Positions 1-11,300 are shown, counted from the first letter of the stretch. The stretch is DNA of 64,000 nt from Streptomyces sp. NRRL S-31 (GCF_000718775.1 NZ_JOCB01000003.1:186001-250000); one strand, 5' to 3'. Notes: generated from the letters alone by a model not told the origin. Program-made: numbers and translations.

Positions 1-990
1 ACTTTCGCGCGGTGGTGGATGCCCGTGCGGGCCTGGGTGGACGGGCTGCACCGACACCTGAACCTCGGCGAGCCCGGCCGCGTCTACAGCGAGATCGCCG
101 CCAGCTGGCTGTGGGTGGAGATCCTAGGCGGCCTCGCCCTGTGGCTGACGGCCCCCCGCGCGCGGGGGCGCGTCCGGCGGATACTGGTCCCGCAAGGCGG
201 GCCGAAGGGCCGCAAGCGCACCATGTCCTGGCACGCCGTCATCGGCGTGTGGGCCTCGGCCGGTCTGCTCGGCCTGTCCGTCACCGGCATGACCTGGTCC
301 GTGCACGCCGGAGCGAGCATCGGCAGGATCCAGTCGGCTCTGACGGGCCCGACCCCGGCCATCTCCACGACTCTGTCGGGCCCCGCCGACGAGGAGACCT
401 CCGGCGCCGGGTCAGGACCGGCGAACGACGTGGGCATGGACGCGGTCGTCGCCTCCGCGCACGCGGCCGGACTCCGCGGCGTGATGAACGTGTCGCCGCC
501 GTCCGGGGGCCAGGCCGCCTACGTGGTCGAGGAGAACACCCGTTCCTGGCCCGAGCGCCACGACACCGTGGCCGTCGATCCCGCCACCGGCGAGATCACC
601 GATCGTGTGAACTGGGCCGACCAACCCCTTGTGGCCAAGATGACCAGCTGGGGCATCGACGCCCACATGGGACTCCTGTTCGGCCTGGCCAACCAGATCG
701 TCCTCGCGCTGCTCGCCCTCGCCCTCATCGGGATGCTCCTGTGGGGCTACCGCATGTGGTGGCTGCGCAGGCCCACCCGCACCGAGGGCCGCGCGCTCGG
801 CCGCGCACCGGCACGCGGGGGCTGGCGTCGACTGCCGGGCCGTTTCCTCGCACCCGCGGTACTGGTCACCGCGGTGATCGGCTACTACGTACCGCTGTTC
901 GGCCTGCCCCTGCTCTGCTTCCTCGCTGTCGACCTGGCCGCCGGCTCCCTGCGCCGGCGCCGCGATGTCCGGACGGAGACGAGCGCGTGA
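1..990 (+). CDS. PepSY-associated TM helix protein (5' end outside window)
   Basis: The frame is open from base 1, so the gene begins upstream; the first in-window ATG at 19 is internal. The protein resembles PepSY-domain membrane proteins, which are often linked to iron or metal uptake. Visible features are an HLHLNLGEPGR-like stretch, a membrane segment starting SWLWVEILGGLALWL, a basic loop, a second segment after the MSWHAVIGVW motif, a large periplasmic region with the typical 'YVVEENTRSWPERHDTVAVDPATG' type of strand pattern, and more C-terminal helices (about WGIDAHMGLLFGLANQI onward). Its stop overlaps the start of the next gene (GTGA at 987-990), so the two are translationally coupled. 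Family assignment is good; the substrate is unknown. Confidence 0.85.
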   Translation, partial: TFARWWMPVRAWVDGLHRHLNLGEPGRVYSEIAASWLWVEILGGLALWLTAPRARGRVRRILVPQGGPKGRKRTMSWHAVIGVWASAGLLGLSVTGMTWSVHAGASIGRIQSALTGPTPAISTTLSGPADEETSGAGSGPANDVGMDAVVASAHAAGLRGVMNVSPPSGGQAAYVVEENTRSWPERHDTVAVDPATGEITDRVNWADQPLVAKMTSWGIDAHMGLLFGLANQIVLALLALALIGMLLWGYRMWWLRRPTRTEGRALGRAPARGGWRRLPGRFLAPAVLVTAVIGYYVPLFGLPLLCFLAVDLAAGSLRRRRDVRTETSA

Positions 991-1616
991 TCAACCCGAC
1001 CGGCCTCCGCTGGGTCCTCACCGTCCTGTTCGTCCTCCCCGCCCTCTACGCGCTGTGGCTCGCGGCAGCGCCCGGCCGCACGCTTCCCGGCCGGCTCAGC
1101 CACGTCCTCCACGCGGTCATGGGCGTGGCGATGGCGGCGATGGTCTGGCCCTGGGGCATGGACCTCCCCGCGGACCCGCAGGTCGCCGTGTTCTCGGCGG
1201 GAGCGCTGTGGTTCGCGGCCACGCCGTGGTTCCGTTCCCCGGGAACGGAACCACGGCGGGCGCGCTTCCTCGCCGCCGTCCCACACGTCGTCATGATGCT
1301 GGCCATGGCGTGGATGGCGGCCGTGATGGACGGGGCCGCGACGGCCTCCGGCGGCCATGGGGGCGGTCACGACATGCCGGGGATGGACATGTCCGGCCCG
1401 GACGCGGTCGGCGCGATGTCGCTGACCGGTACGGGTCAGCAGTGGACCGCCGCACTCCTGGCCGTCTTCCTCACCGCGGTCGGGCTGCTGTGGCTGTCCC
1501 GAGCGTTCGACCGAGGACGCGTCGCCGCGTCGCCGAAGCGCGACGACGGGGCGGCCGAACCCGCCTGCCATGCCGCGATGGCCGTGGGGATGGCGGTGAT
1601 GTTCCTGCTCCTGTGA
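987..1616 (+). CDS. DUF5134-type membrane protein
   Basis: A 209-residue protein starting at the GTG that overlaps the PepSY stop codon. It has about five hydrophobic helices (LTVLFVLPALYALWLAA, HAVMGVAMAAMVWPWGM, VPHVVMMLAMAWMAAVM, a helix near LLAVFLTAVGLLWLS, and the C-terminal AMAVGMAVMFLLL). A His/Met-rich loop around GGHGGGHDMPGMDMSG could bind metal, copper being the usual partner of such Met/His runs; that is inference. The layout matches the small DUF5134 proteins that commonly accompany PepSY proteins in Streptomyces. An in-frame upstream extension exists but only shadows the PepSY gene. Confidence 0.8.
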   Translation: MINPTGLRWVLTVLFVLPALYALWLAAAPGRTLPGRLSHVLHAVMGVAMAAMVWPWGMDLPADPQVAVFSAGALWFAATPWFRSPGTEPRRARFLAAVPHVVMMLAMAWMAAVMDGAATASGGHGGGHDMPGMDMSGPDAVGAMSLTGTGQQWTAALLAVFLTAVGLLWLSRAFDRGRVAASPKRDDGAAEPACHAAMAVGMAVMFLLL

Positions 1617-1773
1617 GGCCGAACAGGGCTTCAGTCCATGTGTGCCCGGTGAGGTGCGGACGTCGTCCCCCGCGTGTCGGTCTGCACCGGTGACCACTCG
1701 GCTGCTGGACGCCAGTCCCACGGATGCCGCCGCGACCACCACGACCTGCGGACACCGTTCTGCAGATGTACGT

Positions 1774-1809
1774 GGGCCCGCCGCTCATGAAAACAGGAGC
1801 GGCGGGCCC
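1774..1809 (-). terminator. Hairpin terminator of the giant LamG gene
   Basis: A perfect 13-bp stem (GGGCCCGCCGCTC paired with GAGCGGCGGGCCC) around a 10-base loop, about 15 bases past the stop codon of the minus-strand gene ending at 1825. It also faces the end of the plus-strand DUF5134 gene and could work in both directions. Confidence 0.8.
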
Positions 1810-1824
1810 GAGGCCGAAATGTGG

Positions 1825-4800
1825 CTAGTGCAGGGTGCTGACCTCGGTCGTCGTCAGGGCTCGCGGGTAGACGTGGACGTCGGCCACGGAGCCGGGGAAG
1901 GCCAGGTAGGGGGTGGTGGCTGAGGCGCTGTTTGCGCAGCCCCCGATGGTCAGGGGGAGGGAGGAGTCGTATTGGGGGCTGAGGTTGGTGGCGGTACCCA
2001 TCAGGGTGCCGTTTTGGTAGAGGGCCATGGTGCCGGTGTTGGAGTCTCCGCTGACCGGTGCCCGGTAGGTGGCGACGAGGTGGGTCCAGGTGCCGATCGG
2101 TGCGGTGTTGCTGTCGCCTTCGGCGGTGGGGAAGTCGGCGTTCTCGTCGTTGGTGGTGGTGGTCTGGAACATCCAGGCTTGGCTGGGCTTGTCGTAGGAG
2201 AGGTAGAAGGCTTGGTGCTGTGTGGTGCCCTGGCAGACGGCGGTGGTGCCGAGGGCGGAGTTGATCTTCACCCAGGCGGAGACGGTGTAGTCGCCGAGTG
2301 TGTTGACCGCGCTCTGCTTGCTCTTGAGGAAGCCGGTGCTTCCGTCGAAGGCCACGCTGCCGGTCATGCCGCTTGGCGCGTCGGTGCTGAAGGTGGCGCT
2401 GCCGGAGGCGTTCAGCGGGTTGAGGGAGGCGGTGTCGGTGCCGTCGGCGGCGAGCTTCCATTCGTCCTCGGGCATGCCGTTGTCCCAGCCGGAGGGCACG
2501 ATGACGCTTTCGGCGCTGGCCTGGCCGGCTTGCATCGCGTACGGGTAGACGCGGACGTCCGAGACGGAGCCGGGGAAGGCGGCGTACGGCGTGGTCGTGT
2601 CGGTGTCGTTGATGCAGCCGCCGATGGTCAGAGGCAGAGAGGAGTCGTACTGGGGGGTGGGATTGGTGGCGGTTCCCATCAGGGTGCCGTTCTGGTAGAT
2701 GGCCATCACGCCGGTGCTGGAGTCACCGTCGACGGGTGCCGTGTAGGTGACCAGGAGGTGTGTCCAGGTGCCCACGGCCCCGGTGCTGTTGTCTCCTTCC
2801 GCGGTGGGGAATTCGGCGCTTGCGTCGTTGGTGGTGGTGGTCTGGAACATCCAGCCCTGGTTGCCGCTGTCGTAGCCGATGTAGAACGCCTGGTGCTGGC
2901 TGGTGCCTTGGCAGATGGCGGTGGCGTCGACAGCTGAGTTGATCTCCACCCACGCGGAGATGGTGTAGTCGCCGAGGGTGTTCACGGCGGTGTGGTCGCT
3001 TTCCAGAAAGCCGCTGGTGCCGTCGAAGGACGCCGTGCCGGCGCTGGCGTTGACCGCGTCGGGTCCGTTGGAGCCGAAGGTGGCGCCGCCGAGTGCGGTG
3101 AACGGGTTGTCCCCGTTTGCATCGGTGCCGTCGCTGTCCAGTTGCCAGTCGTTCTGGGGGGTGTCGCTGCCTGTGGCGAGCGGGACGACCATGTTGGGCG
3201 CGATGCTGACCACGCTGTTGTCGATGTCGTTGACGTAGCGGGCGGCGAGGTCGGCGTAGTAGGCGTCGGACGGATTGCCGCCGGACAGGTCGGCTGCCTT
3301 CACGGTCGAGGAGGTGGCGGTGCCGTCCGTGGAGACGGCTGCTGCGAAGTCGATGACCTGGCCGGGGTAGTTGTCGAGGAGATAGCTGTTCACCTGCTCG
3401 CGCGCCGACTCTTGTGTCGCCGTGCCCGGGTGGGCCGCGGTGAACGGCGGAATGGTGGCGAGGTAGACGGTGATGGTGGCGTTCTCGGTGATCGGGCGGC
3501 CGTAAATGTCATAGGACTGGCCGTCGTCGGTGTAGTACGAGCTGAGCTGGCTGTTGAGTGAGGCCAGCCCCGTTTCGACGTTTGTGGCGCAGGTGTCGGC
3601 GTCATCAGTGCAGTTGAGCAGGTCGGCGGTGCCGGTGGAGATGAGGACCGTGCGTGCGTTGCCCTGGGCCAGGACGTTGCGGTCCAGCGGATTGAGCGCG
3701 TTGGTCGGGGTGGCGCTGTTGGTGATCTGGGGGAGCAGGTTGTTGGTCAGGCTGCTGCTGTTGGTTCCGGCGTTGAGGACGCCGTAGTCGACGGAGTTGT
3801 CGCCGACGGGGTCGTTGACCAATGCGTCGGTGATGGCGTCGCTGAGGTGGTGCCGGCCGTCGCCGGTTGCGCTGTCGCCGTTTACGCTCTGGTCGCCGTA
3901 GAGGACCAGCGAGCCGGTGGGAGCAGAGGTCGGGGTGGTGACGTCGATGCCGGCCAGGTAGGGCAGACCGGTGTAAGTGGTCTGTGTGTAGTTGGTGGCA
4001 GCAGTGTCACCGGTGTGGTTGCCGGCGCTGCTGACCCATACGGGGGTCCGAGCCGCGGCGTGGCCGGCCATGCTGGACACCGAGCCGTGTACTTGAAGGC
4101 TCACCAGGAGAGTTGTCTGCTGCGCGACGGCGAGGATGACAGGGTCACTGGTGATGTCACTGCCTGCCGGGATGGTGACGGAGGCGGAGCCGCCGAAGGT
4201 GACCCCTGTAGGCGTTGCAACAGCAGTGGCCCCCCCTCCTGTGGCCTCCTGCACTGCGACGGAGGCCGCGTCGAAGGTCACAGGTGTGGTGCCCATGGCG
4301 TTGGACAGGCGGATACGCAGTCCGTTGCTGTCATCAGCGCCGATGCTGACGCGGGCCGGGATGCGCAGCGTCTGCCCGTTGACGGTGGCGTTGCTCCCGC
4401 TGGACAGCTGCACCTTGGCGGTGTCCTGCACCGAGGACCACGTCCCGACCCAGTGCCGGGCGCTCGTTCCGTTTCCGTTGATCGTGCTCGGCCGCACGCC
4501 CAGGCCGATGACGTGCAGGCTGGGCTGGCCGGCCTGGACGCCGTTGGTGAACAGTGGAAGCGAAATGCTGCTGATGACCGAACCGGGGCACTGCAGCGGG
4601 ACGCTGATGGCATAGACCTTCAGGCCAGAGCTCGGGCTGGTCTGGGTGTTGTTGCTGTGGTTCTGGTGAACGAGAGCGATCGACGCCGCGGAGGCCGGCC
4701 CACTGGTCCAGTCCGGCACCGTGTCCAGCTTGTACGGTTGCTCGGCGGGGTCGCCGTTGGTGTCCAGGCAGTTGTTCTTGGCGTAGGTGATGGTGCCGAT

Positions 4801-7800
4801 GGCGCCCTTGGCCGCGCCTCCGGTGGCGAAGGCGAGGAAGACGACGGAGTCGCCGGTGTTGACCACGCCGCTGCTCGGCAGGGTGATGGTCTGGCCGGAG
4901 GCCAGCATGTTGTCGTAGGTGCCGATTCCGAATTTCGGCAGGGTGACGGTCGCGCCGTCGATGGTCACCGTCTTGTTGCTCTGCCAGCCTGCGGTGCTCG
5001 TCAGATCGGCGGCGTTGATGCTGTTGCCCGAGCCGTCGGCGTCGGCCGGGCTGGTCGCCGTCGTGAAGGTGCTGGTGGCGGTGTTGTTCAGGCAGCTGCC
5101 GGGAGTGTTGATCGCACAGGTCAGCGCCGGGGCGAGCCGCAGTACGTCGATGCCCGCCTGGTAGCCGGCCGAGCGGGGGTTCTTGCCCGTGAGGGTGAGG
5201 GTGAGGGTGTGTACGCCCTGTTGGAGGGTGAGGAGCTGACCTGTGGTGTCCTTGGGGATGCCCAGGTTGAGGAACTGGGTGGTGACGTAGGGGCTGTAGG
5301 CGTCGAAGCCGCTGATCAAGGTGGACTGAGTGGTCTTGCCTGCGTCCAGGGTCAGACGGTAGATGCCGTAGTCCTTGGCTTTGGTCAGGTTGACCCCGAA
5401 ACTCCAGGGGCCATCTTTCGGTAGGTCGAAGCTGAAGGTGGCGCTATCACCGCTGACGGCTTTGGAGGTGCTGCTCTTGTTGATGAGCATGGCTTGGTAG
5501 CCGTCGGCGAACTCGTACCCGCTGCCGGCAGCTTGGCTGATCAGCTGGCCGCCGGTGCTGGTGGTCGTCGCCTTGGGCACGGTGGTGGTCGTGCCGTCGG
5601 TGTTGGTGGCGGTCCAGCCGCTGATCATCTTGTCGCCGTAGGCGTAGGTCGGGGAGCTGGTGCCGGCGTAGAAGGCGTAGGCCGTCTGGGTGAGTGATGT
5701 CGAGCCGGCCTGGTCCACGGCCTTCGCGTAGAGCGTGTGCGGTCCTGATTTGCCGGGGGCGAAGGCGGGGGAGGCACTGCCGTTGATGACCGAGGTCCCG
5801 GTACCAGGGCCGTTGTCTGCGGTGGCGTAGTAGACCTTGCCTGGTGTGATCGTCGTTCCTGCTGCCCAATGGGCGACGGTGCTGCTGTAAACCGTGTTGC
5901 CGAGGGTGGCGTCCAGGGAGAACAGGTAGCCGGTGACGTTGTTGGTGTGGTTGTTGCTCAGGACGAAGGTGCCCTTGCTGTCGAAGGCCGTGCCGATCTG
6001 TTTGGCCGGGAACTGACTTGAGGTGACCGTAGGGGCTGGTGGTGCGCTGGTGTCCACGGTGAAGGTTTGGGTTTTCGTCCAGATACCGGAGCCGGGCCCG
6101 GCCCAGTAGCCGGCGGCGTTCTGTGCGGTGGCTTTCCAGGTGTATTTGCCGTCCGGCAGGCTCGGTGTGGTCCAGTCACTGCCGTTGGTGTTGTACCGGG
6201 CGCGCTTCTTCGAATCGAGGTTGGGCCCGAAGCCTTGACCAACCAGGGTGCCGGAGGAGTTGAAGACGTTGTAGTCGACGCGCACCAGTTCGCTGCCGCC
6301 GGCGAGGTCGGGGTTGACCGCGCGTGCCGACAGCGTGGGGGTGTGGGTGGTGGTCATCGTGTTGCCCGCGCTCACGATGGACGGCTTGATGGCGGGAGTG
6401 CCGGTGCCGTTCTTCAGCTTGGGCCGGTAGCTGTAGGTGACGGACATGGTGGCTCCGCCGCCGTAGGCGAGCTGCTTCCACTGGGTGGCGTCGTTCATGT
6501 CGGGCGACTGGACCATCAGCGTCATGCTGCTCCAACCGCCGGCTGCCGCACTCTGTGCCCGGGACGTCACGTCGAACTCGAGCGACGGTGGGCTGACCCA
6601 GGAGTCGGAACCGCTGGTGACCGGGCAGGTTCCGGCCTCGTGACTTTTCGGGTTGGTGCCCAGTGAGCTGGTACGCCCCCCGGGCTCATGGCCCCAGTAC
6701 AGCGAGGAGGAACTCCATCCTGCGGGGCGGTCGGTGCCATAGACGGCGGCCGGGGTGTCGGAGCAGGAGGCGGCGGACAGCTGTTTGACGTACAGCGAGG
6801 CGTGGGTGACCACGGCACCTTTGATGCCGCTGGTGTTCATCTGGTAGTAGGTGCGGGCGCGTTCGCCGTTGCCGGGGTAGGAGTTGTCCCAGCCCTCGCG
6901 CGCGTTGGTCGAGCCGGTGGTGGAGGTCGAGTTGTAGACGTTCCACCCGTTGTCCGAGATACGGGCCCAGTCCAGCTGGGAGGGCCTGCCACTCCACTCT
7001 GGGTCGACGTAGACCGGATACGTGGTGGTCTTGGCAGTCAGCAGCTTCTCGTCCAGGCCGAGTAGTTGCCGTCCGTGCTGGAGTCTCACCTTTACCTGAG
7101 CGCGGTGTTTGCCGACGTCGGCCGCTGCTTTGTGCTCGGCCCGGGCTGCGGCGGTGGTCGCGACCCGGGCAGGCGGATGGCCGCCGGTCTTGTTACCGAC
7201 GCTGTCCCACATCAGCGCGGTGTCGCTGTGGAACACCGTCCTGCCGGTGTGCTTGTCAGTGGCTCGCGCACCGCCGTTCGAGGTGGCGGTCAGCGTGAGG
7301 TTCTTCGAGGTGGTGTTCAGCGCGAGCTTGCGTAGCCGCCGATCGGTTGCCGCTTTGGGTGTTTTGACCACCAGGATCGAGGAGTAGCCGGAGGCGTCCG
7401 CGGTCAGTTGCAGGTCGACACCGGGGAGCACTTCCGGGTAGGTGGCGGTGTCTCCTGCAACGACGGGTTTGGGCAGCGCGTCCGGCCAGGAAAAGCCGAG
7501 CTTGTCTGCCCTGTCGCGCATGGTCACCATGGCACCGGAGCCACCACCGGTGAAGGCCACGGGCGTGACGGCCGCCTTTGGCGCCCAGGTTCCGTCCGCC
7601 TGCCGCACGAGTGTGGTGTCGATGGGTACCCATTTTCCGTCCTGCTGCACGCGCTGCGGCATAGAGGAGTCGGTCCGGGTGAAGGTGCCGTCCGGATTGG
7701 CCACCACCGTGGTGCCGGTGTCGGTGAGCTGGTCGATGGTCACCGGCTTGCCGGTCGCCTTCGCCTCTGCCGAGGCCGCTTCAGTCGGATTGAGGCGTGT

Positions 7801-7986
7801 GGGGGCGGCTGGGGGCTGATCGCTCTGCGAGTCGGAGCCGACTGTCTGTGCTGGGGCATCGGACGACGCATGGGCCGGCACGGTGGCTGACAGGGCCCCG
7901 GCAGCCAGCGTCGTGACCACAGCGACAGCGACTGGTCTTGCCGCGGGACGTCTGGACGCACGTACAGGTGCGCGGAATGCGGACAT
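1825..7986 (-). CDS. Giant secreted DNRLRE / SGNH-like / double LamG protein
   Basis: A 2053-residue secreted protein. The N-terminus is a signal peptide (basic RASRRPAARP, hydrophobic core, VPAHAS cleavage region). Rough domains: a DNRLRE-like beta domain at 340-515; Ig/Fn3-like and carbohydrate-binding-like beta regions to about 1150; an SGNH/GDSL hydrolase-like domain at 1177-1590, beginning HWVGTWSSVQD and VRVRLSNA-like; and two LamG/concanavalin-like domains at about 1610-1830 and 1835-2053, close copies of each other. The SGNH part looks dead: the nucleophile block reads LVLYGDQSVNGDS instead of GDS near the strand end, and the C-terminal block reads NPSDAYYADLA, without the DxxH dyad. 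The gene is divergent from the Rhs toxin gene, so a shared surface role such as adhesion or display is possible. The exact ligand is unknown. Confidence 0.8.
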   Translation of the reverse strand: MSAFRAPVRASRRPAARPVAVAVVTTLAAGALSATVPAHASSDAPAQTVGSDSQSDQPPAAPTRLNPTEAASAEAKATGKPVTIDQLTDTGTTVVANPDGTFTRTDSSMPQRVQQDGKWVPIDTTLVRQADGTWAPKAAVTPVAFTGGGSGAMVTMRDRADKLGFSWPDALPKPVVAGDTATYPEVLPGVDLQLTADASGYSSILVVKTPKAATDRRLRKLALNTTSKNLTLTATSNGGARATDKHTGRTVFHSDTALMWDSVGNKTGGHPPARVATTAAARAEHKAAADVGKHRAQVKVRLQHGRQLLGLDEKLLTAKTTTYPVYVDPEWSGRPSQLDWARISDNGWNVYNSTSTTGSTNAREGWDNSYPGNGERARTYYQMNTSGIKGAVVTHASLYVKQLSAASCSDTPAAVYGTDRPAGWSSSSLYWGHEPGGRTSSLGTNPKSHEAGTCPVTSGSDSWVSPPSLEFDVTSRAQSAAAGGWSSMTLMVQSPDMNDATQWKQLAYGGGATMSVTYSYRPKLKNGTGTPAIKPSIVSAGNTMTTTHTPTLSARAVNPDLAGGSELVRVDYNVFNSSGTLVGQGFGPNLDSKKRARYNTNGSDWTTPSLPDGKYTWKATAQNAAGYWAGPGSGIWTKTQTFTVDTSAPPAPTVTSSQFPAKQIGTAFDSKGTFVLSNNHTNNVTGYLFSLDATLGNTVYSSTVAHWAAGTTITPGKVYYATADNGPGTGTSVINGSASPAFAPGKSGPHTLYAKAVDQAGSTSLTQTAYAFYAGTSSPTYAYGDKMISGWTATNTDGTTTTVPKATTTSTGGQLISQAAGSGYEFADGYQAMLINKSSTSKAVSGDSATFSFDLPKDGPWSFGVNLTKAKDYGIYRLTLDAGKTTQSTLISGFDAYSPYVTTQFLNLGIPKDTTGQLLTLQQGVHTLTLTLTGKNPRSAGYQAGIDVLRLAPALTCAINTPGSCLNNTATSTFTTATSPADADGSGNSINAADLTSTAGWQSNKTVTIDGATVTLPKFGIGTYDNMLASGQTITLPSSGVVNTGDSVVFLAFATGGAAKGAIGTITYAKNNCLDTNGDPAEQPYKLDTVPDWTSGPASAASIALVHQNHSNNTQTSPSSGLKVYAISVPLQCPGSVISSISLPLFTNGVQAGQPSLHVIGLGVRPSTINGNGTSARHWVGTWSSVQDTAKVQLSSGSNATVNGQTLRIPARVSIGADDSNGLRIRLSNAMGTTPVTFDAASVAVQEATGGGATAVATPTGVTFGGSASVTIPAGSDITSDPVILAVAQQTTLLVSLQVHGSVSSMAGHAAARTPVWVSSAGNHTGDTAATNYTQTTYTGLPYLAGIDVTTPTSAPTGSLVLYGDQSVNGDSATGDGRHHLSDAITDALVNDPVGDNSVDYGVLNAGTNSSSLTNNLLPQITNSATPTNALNPLDRNVLAQGNARTVLISTGTADLLNCTDDADTCATNVETGLASLNSQLSSYYTDDGQSYDIYGRPITENATITVYLATIPPFTAAHPGTATQESAREQVNSYLLDNYPGQVIDFAAAVSTDGTATSSTVKAADLSGGNPSDAYYADLAARYVNDIDNSVVSIAPNMVVPLATGSDTPQNDWQLDSDGTDANGDNPFTALGGATFGSNGPDAVNASAGTASFDGTSGFLESDHTAVNTLGDYTISAWVEINSAVDATAICQGTSQHQAFYIGYDSGNQGWMFQTTTTNDASAEFPTAEGDNSTGAVGTWTHLLVTYTAPVDGDSSTGVMAIYQNGTLMGTATNPTPQYDSSLPLTIGGCINDTDTTTPYAAFPGSVSDVRVYPYAMQAGQASAESVIVPSGWDNGMPEDEWKLAADGTDTASLNPLNASGSATFSTDAPSGMTGSVAFDGSTGFLKSKQSAVNTLGDYTVSAWVKINSALGTTAVCQGTTQHQAFYLSYDKPSQAWMFQTTTTNDENADFPTAEGDSNTAPIGTWTHLVATYRAPVSGDSNTGTMALYQNGTLMGTATNLSPQYDSSLPLTIGGCANSASATTPYLAFPGSVADVHVYPRALTTTEVSTLH

Positions 7987-8321
7987 CGACGTTGGGATCC
8001 TTCGCAGGTCTCATGCGGTCCCCACCGTGGGCCCCGCGCCGCTGAGCATTCTGAAGGTCGGTGTGCACGCGGTCCACGTGTATCCAATGGCCAAGTCTCC
8101 AAGTGCAGAACGTTTTTGACGGTTGCGCGCCCTATTGCGTTTCACAACAGGTGATTTCTTTGCTCTTCCTGTGGAGATGGTTTGCAAAGTGTGTCGATCT
8201 AAGGACCTAGCGTGATCGATCGCGGGGGAGGACTGACTGTGCCGCCGCTCTGACGCGTACTCAAGTCGCCTCTGCAGCAACCACCTTCAGGGCGCCTTGC
8301 GATCTGGAGGGAACGCACAGC
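7987..8321. promoter_or_regulatory. Divergent promoter region between the LamG and Rhs genes
   Basis: 335 bases without a gene, between two outward-facing giant genes, so it must hold both promoters. The central part (8110-8220) is less GC-rich than its surroundings. A GGAGG-type ribosome binding site lies about 10 bases before the Rhs ATG at 8322. I see no convincing -35/-10 pair or operator palindrome. Confidence 0.5.
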
Positions 8322-11300
8322 ATGGCGTTGATGACGGGGCGGAAGCGCGGCCGGCCGGCCTGGGCAGCCGGCAGGATCCGTCGTACAGCGGTGATGACGG
8401 TCGGTGCCCTGATCGTGGGCAGCCTGCTGCCCACGGGTGTCGCCACCGCGGCCACGGCAGCAGAGCACCATGTGTCAGCTCCAGCCGCACCGCACGATAA
8501 ACAGATCCCCTTCACCCGTAGGACGCCCAAGCAGGTTTCCATACGGCGAGGGTTCAAGCACTTCGACCCCACCGCTCACGCCAAACTGCCCTCAGCAAGC
8601 AGTGCCGTGGTTACTCTTCCCGTCACGGCCGTCTCCTCGGGTCTCACCGCAAGGGCGATGCAAAGGCGGGCCGGCAGCACCCCCGTCCTCCTCGGCCCTG
8701 CCGCAGGCGCACACCTTCAGCCGACCGCCGTGGCTGCATCGCAGCGCGTGCGGGTGCGCGTACTGGACCAGAAGACCACGCGTGCCGCCGGTGTCCACGG
8801 AATGCTGTTCGCCCTGCAGCGCACCAGCCCCGGAGGCGGCAAGGTGGCCCTGCGGGTAGACGACTCCTCCTTCCGCTACGCCTTCGGCGGTGACTTCGCC
8901 TCCCGTCTGCACCTGGTCCGCTTGCCCGACTGCGCCCTGACCACGCCGAAGCTGGCCAAGTGCCAGGCACAGACCGAGATACGCACGGCTCCCGGGACGC
9001 CGTTGTCCGCGCAGGTGACCATCCCGGGCACGGCCAGTGCGGCGTCTCCGTCAGCCGCCACCTCGCGATCAGCAACAAGTTCGTCCAGCGCGATGACGGT
9101 CATGGCGGCGACCTCGGACGCCTCGGGTCCGTCCGGCGACTACTCGGCGACCAACCTGTCACCGGGCGGCTCCTGGTCGATCGCCGGTAACACGGGCGCG
9201 TTCACCTACAGCTACCCGATCACGGTGCCACCGGCGATCGGCGGAACGGTACCGAACGTCGATCTCTCCTACAGTTCCAGCACCCAGGACGCGCGCACCG
9301 AAGGGACCAACAACCAGTCCTCCTGGCTCGGTGACGGCTGGAGCTCCACCGAGAACTACATCGAGCGCACCTACAAGCCCTGCAAGGACGACTCCTCGTC
9401 CGGGGCACCTGACAACGATGGCGACCAGTGCTGGGCCGGACAGATCCTCACCCTGTCGCTGAACGGCACGTCCACCGACATCGTCTACGACGACTCGACC
9501 AAAACCCTCCGCCCCGCTGACGACAACGCCACCACCAAGATCGAGGACCTGTCCGACACCTCGAACAAGACGGCGAACGGGGAGTACTTCAAGGTCACCA
9601 GCGACGGGGTGCAGTACTTCTTCGGCCTCAACCACCTGCCGGGCTGGACCAGCGGCAAGGAAGAGACCAAGTCCGTGTGGACCGAACCGGTCTACCACGC
9701 ACACAGTGGCGTCACCGACTGCCCGGACAGCACCGACTTCGCCGCCACCGCCTGCACGCTCGGCTACCGGTTCAACCTCGACTACGCCGTGGACACCCAC
9801 GGCAATGCCACCGCCTGGTACTACTCACCGGAAACCGGCTACTACGGCGCCGCGAAGAAGGACACCTCGGTCGCCTACACCCGCGGCGGCACCCTGTCCC
9901 GGATCGACTACGGCATCACGTCCTCGACGATCTACTCGGGCACTGCCCCCGAGCAGATCCTCTTCGACACCGCCGAACGCTGCATCCCGGGCACGCCGTC
10001 GGGTAACACCTGCGCGGACACCCAGTTCGCCGCGGCCAACGCCGCCTACTGGCCCGACGTACCGGTCGACCTGAACTGCACCTCCGGATCGAGCTGCACC
10101 AACCACAGCCCGAGCTTCTGGTCGCGCAGGCGCCTGACCTCCATCACGACGCAGATCCAGACCGGCGGTGCGACCAAGCAGGTCGACAAGTACACCTTCT
10201 CCCAGTCCTTCCCCGATGGCGGTGACCACGCGCCCACCTTGTGGCTGGACTCCATCCAGCGCACCGGCCTGGACACTCTGGGGGGTGCAGCCGGGAGCAC
10301 ATCCACGCCGACGGTGAACTTCGACCCGCCGCTGCAACTGCCCAACCGGGTCGGCACCATCCCGCAGATGCCGCTGATGTACCACGACCGGATCCAGACG
10401 GTCACCAGCGAGACCGGCGCGCAGACGACGGTCATCTACGACCGGCCCGACTGCTCCAGCGCACCGGCCAGCGACCCCAACGATCCCACCGACGCGGCGG
10501 CCAGAACCTTCGCGTCCACCAACACCCTGTCCTGCCTTCCGGTGTACTGGACACCGGACGGCCAGCCCGCGCCGTGGATGGACTGGTTCTACAAGTACAA
10601 GGTCGCCTCGGTCGTCACCACGGACCCGCACAACTCCTACCAGGACGGCACGCAGCCCGAGCTGGAGACGGACTACACCTACAAGGGCAACCCCGGCTGG
10701 CACTACGACGACAACGAACTCGTCAAGGCCAAGAACCGAACCTGGGGCCAGTTCCGCGGCTACCCGGAGGTGGACGTCACCACCGGAGACCCCAACGTCT
10801 TCCACTACACCAACGGCGCCAAGGTCAACGACCAGAAGACCCTGACCAAATCCCACTACTTCCTGGGCATGAACGGCGACACCCTGCCCGGCGGCAAGAC
10901 CCGTGCCGTGCCCGACCTGACCAGCCAGGACGGCGCCACCTCGGTCCCCGACAACGACGCGTTCGCCGGCCAGACCTTCGAGACCGACACCTACACCAGC
11001 GCCAAGGGCAGCCTGGACAAGGCCGTCGTCAACGTGCCCACGGTCATCGGCCCCACCGCCACCCGCAACCGCAGCGGCCTTCCGGACCTGACCGCCCAGA
11101 TGGTCCGCCCCGCCGAGACACTGACCCGACAAGCCGTCTCCTACGGATGGCGCAAGACCGAGACCGACACCTTCTACAACACCACCCTGGGCAAGTCGAC
11201 GACCGGCATGCCGGTCCAGGTCGACGACCGAGGCGAAACCGCCGACAGCAACAACGTCGCCAAGTGCACCTACACCCGCTACCTCACCGGCAGCAGTGCC

